This document shows, piece by piece, positions 1 to 8,296 of a stretch of DNA of 56,321 nt (the first letter of the stretch is position 1; every line of letters starts with the position of its first letter). A model generated the notes under the pieces. The model was given only the letters and a program-made list of their open reading frames with translations. It did not search any database and was not told the DNA's origin. The stretch is from contig CAVYPM010000004.1 in the NCBI GenBank assembly GCA_963770375.1, positions 1 through 56,321 on the forward strand, in the 5' to 3' direction. The stretch comes from DASVBE01 sp963770375. Lineage in GTDB: Bacteria > Actinomycetota > Actinomycetes > Streptosporangiales > Streptosporangiaceae. The position numbers were made by a program, and so were the translations under genes.

Positions 1-3
1 CTG

Positions 4-19
4 CCTCGCCCGCCGCCTG
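4..19 (+). repeat. Possible 3' terminus of an RNase P RNA (window-edge copy of the repeat)
   Basis: Sixteen bases here are identical to the last bases of the rnpB-like piece ending at 8206 and similar to those ending the piece at 2855. The window edge cuts off whatever lies to the left. It could be the 3' end of the intact chromosomal rnpB or another displaced fragment. The match is short and GC-rich, so the call is tentative. Confidence 0.4.
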
Positions 20-62
20 CTTTCCTGGTCCGGCAAAACTCAATGACGCGCTGATCCCTGTC

Positions 63-82
63 GAGGTCAGCTGGCTGACCTC
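63..82. terminator. Hairpin at the 3' end of the hydrolase gene
   Basis: GAGGTCAGC and GCTGACCTC form a perfect 9-bp inverted repeat with a 2-base loop (or 8 bp with a 4-base loop). It overlaps the stop codon of the leftward hydrolase gene. No U-tract follows, as is common for actinobacterial terminators. The position fits a transcription stop for the leftward hydrolase unit. Confidence 0.5.
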
Positions 83-939
83 CGGGGCGGGGTGCTCTCG
101 ATGGCCGACAATGCGGTGAGGAACGCCGCTGGCGCCTCGATGTGTGGTGCGTGGCCGGCGTCCTCGACGACGTGCAACGGCCACCGGAGGATTTCCGACG
201 CGTGCTCGGCGAGCCGCAGCGGGACCATCCGGTCATGCCGGCCCCACAGCAACGTCGTCGGTGCCTTGATTCGCCGAAGCTCGTCGTCAGGGATCTGTTT
301 GGTCCCAGTGCCAATCAGGCGCCGCATTGTGCGTTTGACGTGCGGGACCGCGGCGCGCGACCGCGTATAGGCGTCGAAGGCGTCGAACCACGGAGCGTCC
401 CGATCGCGGGTGGCGTCGAGGTCGAACAGCGCGAAGCGCTCGAACCGCTCGGCGTTGCGGGCAGTCGGGCTGATGCTGAACCGGATCGCCGCATAGCGCA
501 GGCCCGCGGGCATGCGGTATGCGGCGATGCCAGGCGCCGCGTAGATCACCAGGCGGCTGAGCACGTCGTGCCCGGCCGCGAAACGCGCCGCGACACTGCC
601 CAGCAGGGAATGAGCGACCAGCATCGGCCGCTCGGCGTGAGTCTGCGCGAGCAGGTCCTCGAACCAGTCGGCGAGCATAGTGACGTCGAGCCGGTCGGCC
701 GGCGCCGACTCACCAAGCCCGGGTACGTCCGGCACAACTATGTGGTGAATTTCGGCGAGGCGAGCGATGACCGGCGCCCAGTAGGCACCGCCGCATTCAA
801 TGCCACCATGCAGCAGAACGAGCGGTGATCCCTCGCCGGCTTCGAACACCGCGGTGCTGATGCCTGCGGCATCCAGCCGCCGTCGCGAGATGGGCAGCCC
901 AGCGAGCATGTGGCCACGTGCGTCTGTCGAGACGCTCAT
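67..939 (-). CDS. Alpha/beta hydrolase
   Basis: A 290-residue alpha/beta-hydrolase-fold enzyme. Near the N-terminus is the strand-turn LLHGG that supplies the oxyanion region. The nucleophile elbow reads AHSLLG (Ser). The acid is in WGRHD and the catalytic histidine in DAGHAPH near the C-terminus, so the triad is complete and in order. An ATG 23 codons upstream (1008) also exists, but the start at 939 begins directly before the conserved fold. The substrate is not predictable: esterases, epoxide hydrolases, haloperoxidases and C-C hydrolases share this pattern. It lies 126 bp downstream of a same-strand LuxR-type regulator gene, a pairing that suggests regulation by it. It falls between the first and second rnpB-like repeats. 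Confidence 0.85.
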   Translation of the reverse strand: MSVSTDARGHMLAGLPISRRRLDAAGISTAVFEAGEGSPLVLLHGGIECGGAYWAPVIARLAEIHHIVVPDVPGLGESAPADRLDVTMLADWFEDLLAQTHAERPMLVAHSLLGSVAARFAAGHDVLSRLVIYAAPGIAAYRMPAGLRYAAIRFSISPTARNAERFERFALFDLDATRDRDAPWFDAFDAYTRSRAAVPHVKRTMRRLIGTGTKQIPDDELRRIKAPTTLLWGRHDRMVPLRLAEHASEILRWPLHVVEDAGHAPHIEAPAAFLTALSAIESTPPRRSAS

Positions 940-1065
940 GGCCACACCATCGGTGCTTGCGTCGTCGCCATGTATCCGACGATGACGGGATTTGCCTGCC
1001 GTCGGCATCGACCAGATCCACCAACGTGGCTAGGTCGCTCAATGGTCCGTTCTAACCACGGTCGT

Positions 1066-2694
1066 TTACACAAGACCGCTCTCGAACGCGAATGCTGTAG
1101 CCGCAGTGCGCGAGGAGACGCCCAACTTGGCGAAGACGTTCTGCAAATGCCGGGCAACCGTGTGCTCGCTGATCACCAGCGCCACAGAGATTTCACGGTT
1201 GGTGCACCCCTTGGCAACGAGGGCGAGCACCTCGACCTCTCGGGAGCTGAGGCCATGCGGCCCGGGCGGCGCAGCCTTGCCCGCGAGGTCCTCGACCCTG
1301 GCGTACTCCGTAGCGGCTCCCAGCTGCTGGAACCCTAGGCGGGCGGCGTCGAGCTCCATGTCGGCTGTGTCCCAGTCGCCGACCGCTCGATATGCGCTGC
1401 CGATGAGCACCCGGACGCGGGCGGCCTCGTACGGCGCGCCGAGGCCACGCCACGCCGACCACGCCTTCCGCAGCACCGGGATCGCAGCTTTGGCCTGGCC
1501 CTCTGCGAGGAGGACCGCGGAGGTGGCGTAGGCGGCGAGCGCGTGCACATAGGCGACGTCGAGAGACGTGGCGATCTCACCGAGCTCGTCGGCGCCACGG
1601 CGCGCCAGGGCAGTCTCCCCGGCCGCCAGCATGATCTCGACATAGGGACCCAGCACCCGCGAGCGCGCGACATTGCCCTCCATCTCATCGAGGACACGAC
1701 GGATCGCAGCCTTCGCTGCATCGACCTTTCCCTGCGCGAGCCGCAGCAGCGCCAGACCCGGCTGCGGCTCCCGTCCGCTGTGGCTGGCCAGCCGGTAGGA
1801 GTCCTCGGCTTCGGTGAGGTTGCCCAGCAACCGGTGCAACTCCGCCTGCTGGTAGAAGGCGGCGCCTATGGCTGGCTCGCCCGAGAGCTGTTCGCACGCG
1901 CGCTGCACCTCGGCAACGGCGTCGGGCCATGCGCCGTTCAGCGCCATGATCTCAGCGCGGTGCACGAGGCACTGCCCGCCATAGGGCACAAGGTCTGGCT
2001 GGGAGCCGCACCAGTGGCTCAGCGCCGTGGTCCACTCCTTAGCCCGGCGTATATCGAAGATCTGGTGGCAGGTCTCCAGGGCGCCGCAGTAGACAAGCCC
2101 GGCAACGACGGGCGAGACCTCGCCGGCGGTTACCGCAACGATCGCCTCGTCCAGCAGCGCAAGACCCCGAATGCTCTCGCCCAGTTCGAGCAGGGCCTGG
2201 CCCCAGCCAAGCCTGCTCATCGCCATCAGGTCGCGGTCACCGAACCGCTCGCCGATTTTGGTCGCCTCCTCGAACATTGCGCGCGCACCCGACGGGTTCC
2301 CCGTTTGGAAGCATTCCAGTCCGATCGGAACGAGCAGGTAGCCGCGCTCCGCGCAATCAAGGTGACTATCGTCGATCAGCTTCTGGGCTCGGGCGAGCCA
2401 GCCACCGCCGCGGGAAGTATCTCCACGGCTGAGCAGCCCGAAGGCCAGCCAGAACGCGCACCGTGCGCCGCGCGCCACCTCGCCGAGTCGCAGGCATTCG
2501 TGGTGCGCGCGGGCCCAGATTTCGGCGCACTCGCTGGTTCTGCCGGTGAGGTAGGCAGCCAGGGCCAGTTGCTCCAGGTCATCGAGCCCGAGTGGCGTCT
2601 CCTGCTCGGCTGCCAAGAGCTGTTCGTAGGCACTGCCCCATGCCTTCCGGCCGAACTGCGCGCGACCGCGTTCCAGCGGCCCAGTCACTGTCAT
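1066..2694 (-). CDS. LuxR-family transcriptional regulator with TPR-like sensor region
   Basis: About 542 residues. The last 65 residues are a LuxR/FixJ-type helix-turn-helix (LSSREVEVLALVAKG, then TNREIS and a recognition helix SEHTVARHLQNV). The rest is alpha-helical, alanine-rich and repetitive, like the TPR-type helical array of LAL/MalT-related regulators, but there is no ATPase P-loop at the N-terminus, so this is a short form. The signal it reads is unknown. Two starts are possible, 2721 and 2694. Neither has a strong ribosome site; 2694 is preferred because the upstream nine residues look non-conserved. The gene directly downstream on the same strand is the hydrolase, its likely target. 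Confidence 0.8.
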   Translation of the reverse strand: MTVTGPLERGRAQFGRKAWGSAYEQLLAAEQETPLGLDDLEQLALAAYLTGRTSECAEIWARAHHECLRLGEVARGARCAFWLAFGLLSRGDTSRGGGWLARAQKLIDDSHLDCAERGYLLVPIGLECFQTGNPSGARAMFEEATKIGERFGDRDLMAMSRLGWGQALLELGESIRGLALLDEAIVAVTAGEVSPVVAGLVYCGALETCHQIFDIRRAKEWTTALSHWCGSQPDLVPYGGQCLVHRAEIMALNGAWPDAVAEVQRACEQLSGEPAIGAAFYQQAELHRLLGNLTEAEDSYRLASHSGREPQPGLALLRLAQGKVDAAKAAIRRVLDEMEGNVARSRVLGPYVEIMLAAGETALARRGADELGEIATSLDVAYVHALAAYATSAVLLAEGQAKAAIPVLRKAWSAWRGLGAPYEAARVRVLIGSAYRAVGDWDTADMELDAARLGFQQLGAATEYARVEDLAGKAAPPGPHGLSSREVEVLALVAKGCTNREISVALVISEHTVARHLQNVFAKLGVSSRTAATAFAFESGLV

Positions 2695-2783
2695 GGCAAG
2701 TGACCCGCCGCGTCGGCGCACATGAGTGCATTCAACTCCACGATGTCAACGGCGCGGGAATTTGAGCTGATCCGGGACCAATA

Positions 2784-2855
2784 GATGGATGGCCGTCGGC
2801 CCGCTTCGGCGGGTGCACAGAACCCGGACTACAGGCCCCCTCACCCGCCGCCCAG
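2784..2855 (+). repeat. RNase P RNA 3'-end fragment (rnpB-like), copy 1
   Basis: The piece carries the conserved rnpB 3' block: AGATGGATGGCCG, a short variable hairpin (CCCGC, loop TTCG, GCGGG at 2800-2813), then ACAGAACCCGG and TACAGGCC. Sequence upstream of AGATGGATGG does not resemble RNase P RNA, and the pairing partner of P4 (normally GGAAAGTCCGGGC near the 5' end) is absent, so this cannot be a functional ribozyme. It is in the same orientation as the longer piece at 7961-8206. Such displaced 3' ends of structural RNA genes are typical scars of site-specific integration. Recognised from memory of actinobacterial rnpB, not from a covariance search. Confidence 0.75.
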
Positions 2856-3054
2856 CCTGCGAGATCGTGATGTGCGCCGAGCTGGGTAAAGGTCGTCTCG
2901 GCGGCGCGAGATAGCCTCGCGGGTCAGCACGACGCCCGATTCGCCGCATCCGCTCACCGGGGCAGAACTGCGATCGGGCCGTCTCGAACGGGGATGGGCC
3001 CGTGGTCATGCTAAGGCATGGGGCTGCGGGACCGGGCCGCTGCTGCAGCGGTGG
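2856..3054. other. Intergenic sequence without a recognisable gene
   Basis: Together with 2695-2783 and the rnpB fragment, this makes a gap of about 360 bases between two leftward genes. Short overlapping reading frames exist on both strands but lack ribosome sites and recognisable motifs. I see no terminator-like hairpin strong enough to call. Confidence 0.5.
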
Positions 3055-4353
3055 TCACATTTGGGTGAACGGAGCGTCGCCGACGGCCGGGGCGGCGACT
3101 TCGAGGTGGGATGTGCCCTGGGGGAGGTCCATTGTCGTGCACAGGGTCATGCGCTGGCGGAGGGCGGTGAGCAGGGTCTGCCGGGGGACCTCGGTTCCGC
3201 TTCCGGGCCTGCCGGGGAAGACGCCGGGTTTGGTGGACATCAGGGCGGTCATCGGCCGGTCGCGGGTGGCTGGCTCGTTCCACAGGCTGAATAGGGTCCG
3301 GGGGGTGGCGTTGCGGGATCCGTGATGGCCCACCTTGTACAGATCGACCCCGCGGATGAGGTCGAGGACCTGCTCGCGGTCCGGGGCGAAGCTCAGGGCG
3401 TACTCCCAGTTCTCGATCTGGGCGTCACCGCAGAACAGCAGCCTGCGGTCGCCGGCCTGGATCAGCAGGATCACGCTGGTGTTGTTCATCGCGTGGTCCA
3501 GCGCGGTAACGATGCGCAGCAGCGAGCGCAGCTGCGGGCCCTGGAGATGGTCGACAACCCAGCGCGCCGGGCCGACCAGCCGCTCCTCGGCCGCGGACTT
3601 CGCGCCGTCCGCCCCGGCTGGCCCGTCAACCGCACCGGCGGCCAGGCCTGCGGCCAGGCCCTGGTAGAGCTGCCAGTACTCGGGGCTGGTTGACCGCTCC
3701 TTGGCCACCGCCGGGTGCTGGGCGACCGTTGGCGGCCCGATGACCTGCACCTTGACGCCGGGGATCACCGCGTCGAGGGCGAGCGGCGTGCCGTAGTTCA
3801 CGTACACGCCCTTGCCGCCCTGGGACCAGGCGGTGAGCCGGTCCAGGGCGGCCTGGTTGGCCAGCTGGGCGAGGGCCAGCTGGCGCAGGTCGCCGGGCGC
3901 GCCACGGGCGGATCTGGCGATCTCCGTGGACAGCGCCTGGGCAAAGGCCAGGCCCTGGTCCAGGCCCGCGCGCAGCTGGGTCCCGCCGGGGCTGGCCGGG
4001 TCGGCGGGCGCGTCGGGGTTCTCGGTCCAGGACCGGACCACCAGCCGAGGCTGCCACCGGCCGACGACGGGCTCGGTGCCGCTGCCGAACCCTGACATGT
4101 GGTCCTGGTGGCGGTGGGAGAGCACCACGACGTCGGGCCCGCCACCGGTCAGGGTGTCAATCTCGCCAGCCACGTCGGCCAGGTCCAGGCCGGCCGCGAG
4201 CTGGCGTGAGCCGAAATCGATCAGCATGTGCCGGGCGGGCTCGGCCGGCCCGGCGTACTCGAAGCTGAGTAGGAAGCAGTCCCCGAAACCGACCTGGTAC
4301 ATCCGTACCCGCACGGTGGCCAGGACGGGCGGCGGGGCGGCGGGGGCGCTCAT
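3055..4353 (-). CDS. Metallo-beta-lactamase-fold hydrolase (ComEC C-terminal type)
   Basis: 432 residues. After an N-terminal strand MYQVGFGDCFLLSF comes the metal-binding signature HxHxDH (His80, His82, Asp84, His85 in LSHRHQDHMSG). Asp311 (FCGDAQ) and His344-His345 (KVGHHGSR) supply the remaining metal ligands. This order is that of the ComEC/Rec2-like metallo-hydrolase family, whose members cut nucleic acids or phosphodiesters. No signal peptide or membrane segment is seen, so it should be cytoplasmic. The start lies one base after the stop of the preceding HExxH gene (TGA-G-ATG), indicating translational coupling in the three-gene operon with the patatin-like gene. A nuclease role in a defence-like operon is inference. 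Confidence 0.85.
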   Translation of the reverse strand: MSAPAAPPPVLATVRVRMYQVGFGDCFLLSFEYAGPAEPARHMLIDFGSRQLAAGLDLADVAGEIDTLTGGGPDVVVLSHRHQDHMSGFGSGTEPVVGRWQPRLVVRSWTENPDAPADPASPGGTQLRAGLDQGLAFAQALSTEIARSARGAPGDLRQLALAQLANQAALDRLTAWSQGGKGVYVNYGTPLALDAVIPGVKVQVIGPPTVAQHPAVAKERSTSPEYWQLYQGLAAGLAAGAVDGPAGADGAKSAAEERLVGPARWVVDHLQGPQLRSLLRIVTALDHAMNNTSVILLIQAGDRRLLFCGDAQIENWEYALSFAPDREQVLDLIRGVDLYKVGHHGSRNATPRTLFSLWNEPATRDRPMTALMSTKPGVFPGRPGSGTEVPRQTLLTALRQRMTLCTTMDLPQGTSHLEVAAPAVGDAPFTQM

Positions 4354-4354
4354 C

Positions 4355-6154
4355 TCACCACGTCTCCTTCGGGTCCGGGTCCGGCTGGTGCAAGATGGCG
4401 AACCGCTGCCCGGCTGGCAGGCCGTCGGACACGCCCAGGCTGCCGTCGTCGCCCAGGCCGTTGCTGATCAGGTAGTTCAGTCGCCGCCGCTGCCGCCCGG
4501 TGTCGCGGATGTCCTTGCGGTGGTGGTATTTGGCCTGGCCGAATTGGTCGAAGACGATGGTGCCCCCGCCGAGGATCCGCACCCGCGTGCCCGGCGGGAC
4601 ACCGGCCGGCATGCGAAGGCCGATCGACCGCGAAAGCCCGGCGGGCGTGCCGTCGAGGAACTGGATGTACTCCGCCACCGTCTCGGCCACTACCATGCCG
4701 TCGGGGCCCACCCGGACAGCGGGCCGGACGTGCTCGACGTGCAGGTAGAAGCGCGGGTCGATGTCCAGGAGCTCGAGGTTCTCCCAGATGAACCGGAACA
4801 CCTCGTCGGTGTCGCTGCGCAGGGCCGTGTAGCTGAGGTTGCGGTAGACCGGGGTGATGCTGGACTGGGTCAGGTCCTCGATGTGGGTGTCCGCGGCCGC
4901 GATGGCCCACTGGGCGAAGGCGCCGCGGACCGCTTCGCGGTAGCTGTGCTTGTCGTCCGGGACGATCTCGGCGTCCGAGACCAGCAGGGCCGCCAGGAAG
5001 TCAGGGAACTCGAACTCGACCGGCGGGAGGTAGTCGATGGCCCGCACGCACATGCCGAGCAGGTGCTGGGCTGCGGTCGCGCCCTCCTCGGCGGCCCGGG
5101 TCAGGTTCACCGAGCCTGCGAAGCTGATGCTCGCCAGGCGCTGCCGCCAGATCCTGGCCAGGGTCTCCAGGATGATCCAGACCAGGATCTCCCCCCGCGC
5201 GTGCGGCTCGCGGTAGCGGGGATCGCTGGCCCACCTCGTGGACGGCTCCAGCGTGATGGAGTCGCGCAGCGCGCTGCCTCGCTCGTCCTTCAGCGCCGAG
5301 CCCACCTGCTCGGCCAGCGTGAACAGCGCATTGCGCTTGAGCTCCTGATCGGTCACCGACTGATCGGCGATCCGTCCCGCTAGGTCGGCCTGGCCCAGCA
5401 GGCTCTGCACGACCTCGGTCATCGAGAACACCGACAGCAGCGCCACGATGTCGGCCAGGCCTTCGTGGAAGGCCGGCTGATCCGGCAGGCCGGGCATCAG
5501 GAACCGGTGCCGCAGGCCGTCCAGAACCGCATGGGTGGTCTCGTGCGCGATCACATCGTGCGACAGGCAGGTGTAGATCGCATCGGGATCCAGCCGACGC
5601 GGCCGCGTGATGCGCAGGCCCCGAGCGCCGTGGCCCGTCGCCCGCCGCGCTCTGTGCGGCAGGTAGCCGAACAGCACAGCGCGCACGTCATCGGCGTAAT
5701 AAGCATTGGCCTCGGCCATAGCATGCGGCACCAGGTACAGCTCGTGGCCGAGGAATCCCCAGTTCAGGCGTCGGCCGATGGCCGACTCGAACGCCGCCAG
5801 GGTCCGGGCCGCGATCGCGTAGACGTTTTGCGCGTGGAACTCCGGATCACTCAGCAGCTCCGCGTCGGAGCGGCCACTGAACCGGTCGGGCTCGGCCCAC
5901 CCCCAGTCACGGGCCCTCCAGTCCCCGGCGGTCAGCGCGGCCGGGACGGACAGCACCCTGGCCGTGGCGTCATAGTCGACGACCTGGAACCGGTGACTGC
6001 GGGGACCGGGCTCAAGCCGGTCGGCCGGAACCGGGACGCTGGCCCGCAGCATGCCCCGGTCGTTGCCCACCGATGGGTCCTGGGCCACGATCGTCATCGC
6101 GAAGGTCCGGCGCGGGCTGGTCGCGTGCGCCGCCGCCCGGTGCTGCTGAGTCAT
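4355..6154 (-). CDS. Gluzincin-type zinc metallopeptidase-like protein (HExxH)
   Basis: 599 residues from the ATG at 6154, which has a strong GGGGGGAGGA site about five bases upstream; the frame is open further up but lacks such a site. HETTH (residues 204-208) supplies two zinc histidines and the catalytic Glu. HEGLAD (Glu231, about 22 residues later) supplies the third ligand, matching the thermolysin-like gluzincin spacing. The remaining 370 residues have no motif I recognise. No signal peptide is evident, so an intracellular protease is likely, unlike secreted thermolysins. It is the middle gene of an operon: the patatin-like gene ends 53 bp upstream and the metallo-beta-lactamase-fold gene begins one base downstream. 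Substrate unknown. Confidence 0.75.
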   Translation of the reverse strand: MTQQHRAAAHATSPRRTFAMTIVAQDPSVGNDRGMLRASVPVPADRLEPGPRSHRFQVVDYDATARVLSVPAALTAGDWRARDWGWAEPDRFSGRSDAELLSDPEFHAQNVYAIAARTLAAFESAIGRRLNWGFLGHELYLVPHAMAEANAYYADDVRAVLFGYLPHRARRATGHGARGLRITRPRRLDPDAIYTCLSHDVIAHETTHAVLDGLRHRFLMPGLPDQPAFHEGLADIVALLSVFSMTEVVQSLLGQADLAGRIADQSVTDQELKRNALFTLAEQVGSALKDERGSALRDSITLEPSTRWASDPRYREPHARGEILVWIILETLARIWRQRLASISFAGSVNLTRAAEEGATAAQHLLGMCVRAIDYLPPVEFEFPDFLAALLVSDAEIVPDDKHSYREAVRGAFAQWAIAAADTHIEDLTQSSITPVYRNLSYTALRSDTDEVFRFIWENLELLDIDPRFYLHVEHVRPAVRVGPDGMVVAETVAEYIQFLDGTPAGLSRSIGLRMPAGVPPGTRVRILGGGTIVFDQFGQAKYHHRKDIRDTGRQRRRLNYLISNGLGDDGSLGVSDGLPAGQRFAILHQPDPDPKETW

Positions 6155-6206
6155 GCCATTCCTCCCCCCGGCGAAGCGCACTGCTGGCCCTGCTCTCCGG
6201 GTCTTA

Positions 6207-7594
6207 TCAGGGCGGCCCGATGAGGCCGCGGAATTGATCCTCCCCTGGCAGCTCCGGCAGGCCGAAGTCCGGCAGAAGCACATGCAGATTGCAGGCCGCC
6301 AGGACGTAGGTGTGCCACAGCAGCCGGGCGGTATCGCCTGGTCCTAGCTTGCGCAGCACGGTCGGCAGGTTCCGGCTCTGCTCGGCGACTTCGGCCCACA
6401 TGGCCCGGTTACCCTCGGTATCACCGAGCCAGGCAATGGCTTCGCAGGCCCGCGCGGCCCGGTCCGGCCAGCGGCTGTCATGGGCGAATGCGTCGGGCAC
6501 CTCGAACGGGGACTGGGCGATGTGCACCAGGGCCCCGGTGACGCCGCGGCCGGCTCGGGCGGCTGCGTCCCAGAAGGTCACCAGATCGTGCCGCCGGGTG
6601 CCGGTCGAGACCGCGTACTGGACGTCCTTGACCCGCAGCAGCGTCTTCAGCTCGTTCCAGACTGGCAGCCAGCTCGCATTCACCGTGGTCCACGGCGGTC
6701 CAGCCGAGGCGTTGGCTACGATGAGCTCGTCGAGCCTCGGGGTCATCACCTCGAGCGCGGGGTTGTCATGGACGCGGGCCGCCAGGCCATCGGCCCACTG
6801 GTCGGCCATGTTGTCGTAGACGCCCCCGTCGGTCAGCAGCATCTGCTCCGGTTTGTCCGGCGGCTCGGTGACCTTGGGACTCCGCTCGAACCCGAATGGC
6901 CCGGTGGCCAGCCGCCGGGCCGCGAAGGCGCCGGGCAGGCAGGCGGACGCCTGCACGGCCGTGGACAGGCCCAGGCGGTCGCCCGGCTTCCCACGACCGA
7001 ACCGGTAGGAGTACAGGAACCGGGGGGAGAGGTAGAAGTGCTCGCCCGCCTGCAGTTCGGTCGCGCACATCACGTGGTCAAGCGAGCGAGCCACGCTGGC
7101 CAGGCTGGAGGGGGTGCCGTCACGGCTGAAGTGGGTCTTAGCCAGGGCGCGGTCGACGATCTTGCTGCGCTGAGCGAAAACCATGATGCCGGCCGCGACC
7201 AGGACAAGCGACCCGGCCAGCACAATGCCCGCCGCAATGCCGATCCCGGTTATGAAAGCCATAATCAGGCCCGCGGCGAAGCCGAGCACCCCGAGCCCGA
7301 GGACGGCGAACACCGTGATGACGTAAAGGTTCGTGCTCGGGCCCCAGAAGAACAGGCCGGTGTAGGCGATATGGCGTAGCAGCGGCCTCAGTCCGGCACG
7401 GACATCGGCGGCGCTGGCCTGCCGATAATCCATCTCATACGCCACAACCCCGTTGGTGATCGAGCCCCCTGACACCGACGCGATAGCGCCCACGTCGCCC
7501 TGCCTGCCAGCATCGGCCAGGTAGAGCAGCAGGCCGGCCCAAAGACCGACGCACGGTGCCCCCCGCCTGATAACGCAACACCGATCCGGGTCAT
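6207..7594 (-). CDS. Patatin-like phospholipase with internal membrane segments (frameshifted)
   Basis: Restoring one base near 7538-7540 (a CCC run) joins an N-terminal stretch to a 428-residue open frame, giving about 462 residues. The start is ATG 7594 with AGGAG five bases upstream. The N-terminus holds the oxyanion loop SGGGHRAS, then the nucleophile elbow SVSGG (Ser42), and much later the dyad Asp in LLTDGGVYDN (about Asp256): the catalytic dyad order of patatins. Between them, at about residues 91-141, lie two strongly hydrophobic stretches rich in Gly/Ala/Ile/Leu that look like a membrane hairpin, unusual inside a patatin domain. First gene of the three-gene leftward operon. The frameshift separates the oxyanion loop from the serine, so as written the protein would be inactive; a sequencing indel is the simpler explanation. 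Confidence 0.75.
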
Positions 7595-7730
7595 AACTGC
7601 TCCTGAGGCACCATGCCGAGACCCGCTCTGTCCCGAAATCCCCGCGCGACCATCAGATCCACCCCCGAGGGTTGCCATTCAGCGTGGTGCCTCGCGGGCC
7701 TACCGTCAACCTCTGCACGCTGCCTTTGCG

Positions 7731-7960
7731 CGCCTTGCGGAGAAGTACATGCGGGTCCGGGCCGACGCGAAGGTGGAGCCGAACGGTCAGCCCTTGCCGC
7801 CGCGGCAGCGTCAGGACGCTGCAACCAATTGGTCCACGCTGGCAGCGGGAACCTTCGCGAGAGCGCTAAAGCAAGCCTGGCGGGCACTGATGGGATGCCA
7901 CGGACAGGTGGCGGCGAAGTTATTCACGAAATACAAGTCAGCTGGTCAGCGGCTTGCTGT
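7731..7960 (+). pseudogene. Unidentified coding-like remnant running into the rnpB fragment
   Basis: A reading frame here (ATG at 7749, open frame to 7994) has high G/C at third codon positions up to about 7815 and a plausible amino-acid composition (LAEKYMRVRADAKVEPNG at its start). It has no clear ribosome site and appears to lose its coding character where RNase P-like sequence begins at about 7961. It may be the 3' remnant of a gene truncated by the same rearrangement that placed the rnpB piece here. I do not recognise the family. The rest of the 366-base gap 7595-7960 shows nothing else I can support. Confidence 0.25.
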
Positions 7961-8206
7961 AGATGGTGTAAGAGACCACCAGCACCTGGGGTGACTCAGG
8001 TGGCTCGGTAAACCCCACCTGGAGCTAGGCAGGATGGGCCGGTGTCCTGCGGGATGCTGGCCTTGCGCGAGCGCTTGAGGGTGTGCCCGCCTGAGCTCGC
8101 GGGTAGCTGCATGAGGCTGTCAGCAATGGCAGTCCCAGATGGATGGCCGCCGGCCCGCGCAGCGGGTGCACAGAACCCGGCCTACAGGCCCCTCGCCCGC
8201 CGCCTG
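7961..8206 (+). pseudogene. 5'-truncated RNase P RNA (rnpB-like), copy 2
   Basis: About 245 nt align by eye with the 3' two-thirds of actinobacterial type-A RNase P RNA. They include a hairpin TGGT-GTAAGAG-ACCA, a stem CACCTG...CAGGTG, the near-universal GGTAAACCCCACC (8007-8019), CCCGCCTGAGCTCGCGGGTAG, a P18-like stem CTGTC...GGCAG, AGATGGATGG (8137-8146), and the 3' strand of P4, ACAGAACCCGG (8170-8180), followed by TACAGGCC. Helices pair well, so it diverged under structural constraint or recently. The 5' domain with GGAAAGTCCGGGC is not found upstream, so it cannot form the P4 catalytic core alone. Same orientation as the pieces at 4-19 and 2784-2855. Based on recalled consensus, not a covariance search. 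Confidence 0.8.
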
Positions 8207-8296
8207 AATTGCGCATACGCGATATCGCGGTAATGCCGATCAGCATTCTTCTGGCTCTAGGCCTGTTACGGACAGGTACGTGCAGGCGGTTGGGTC

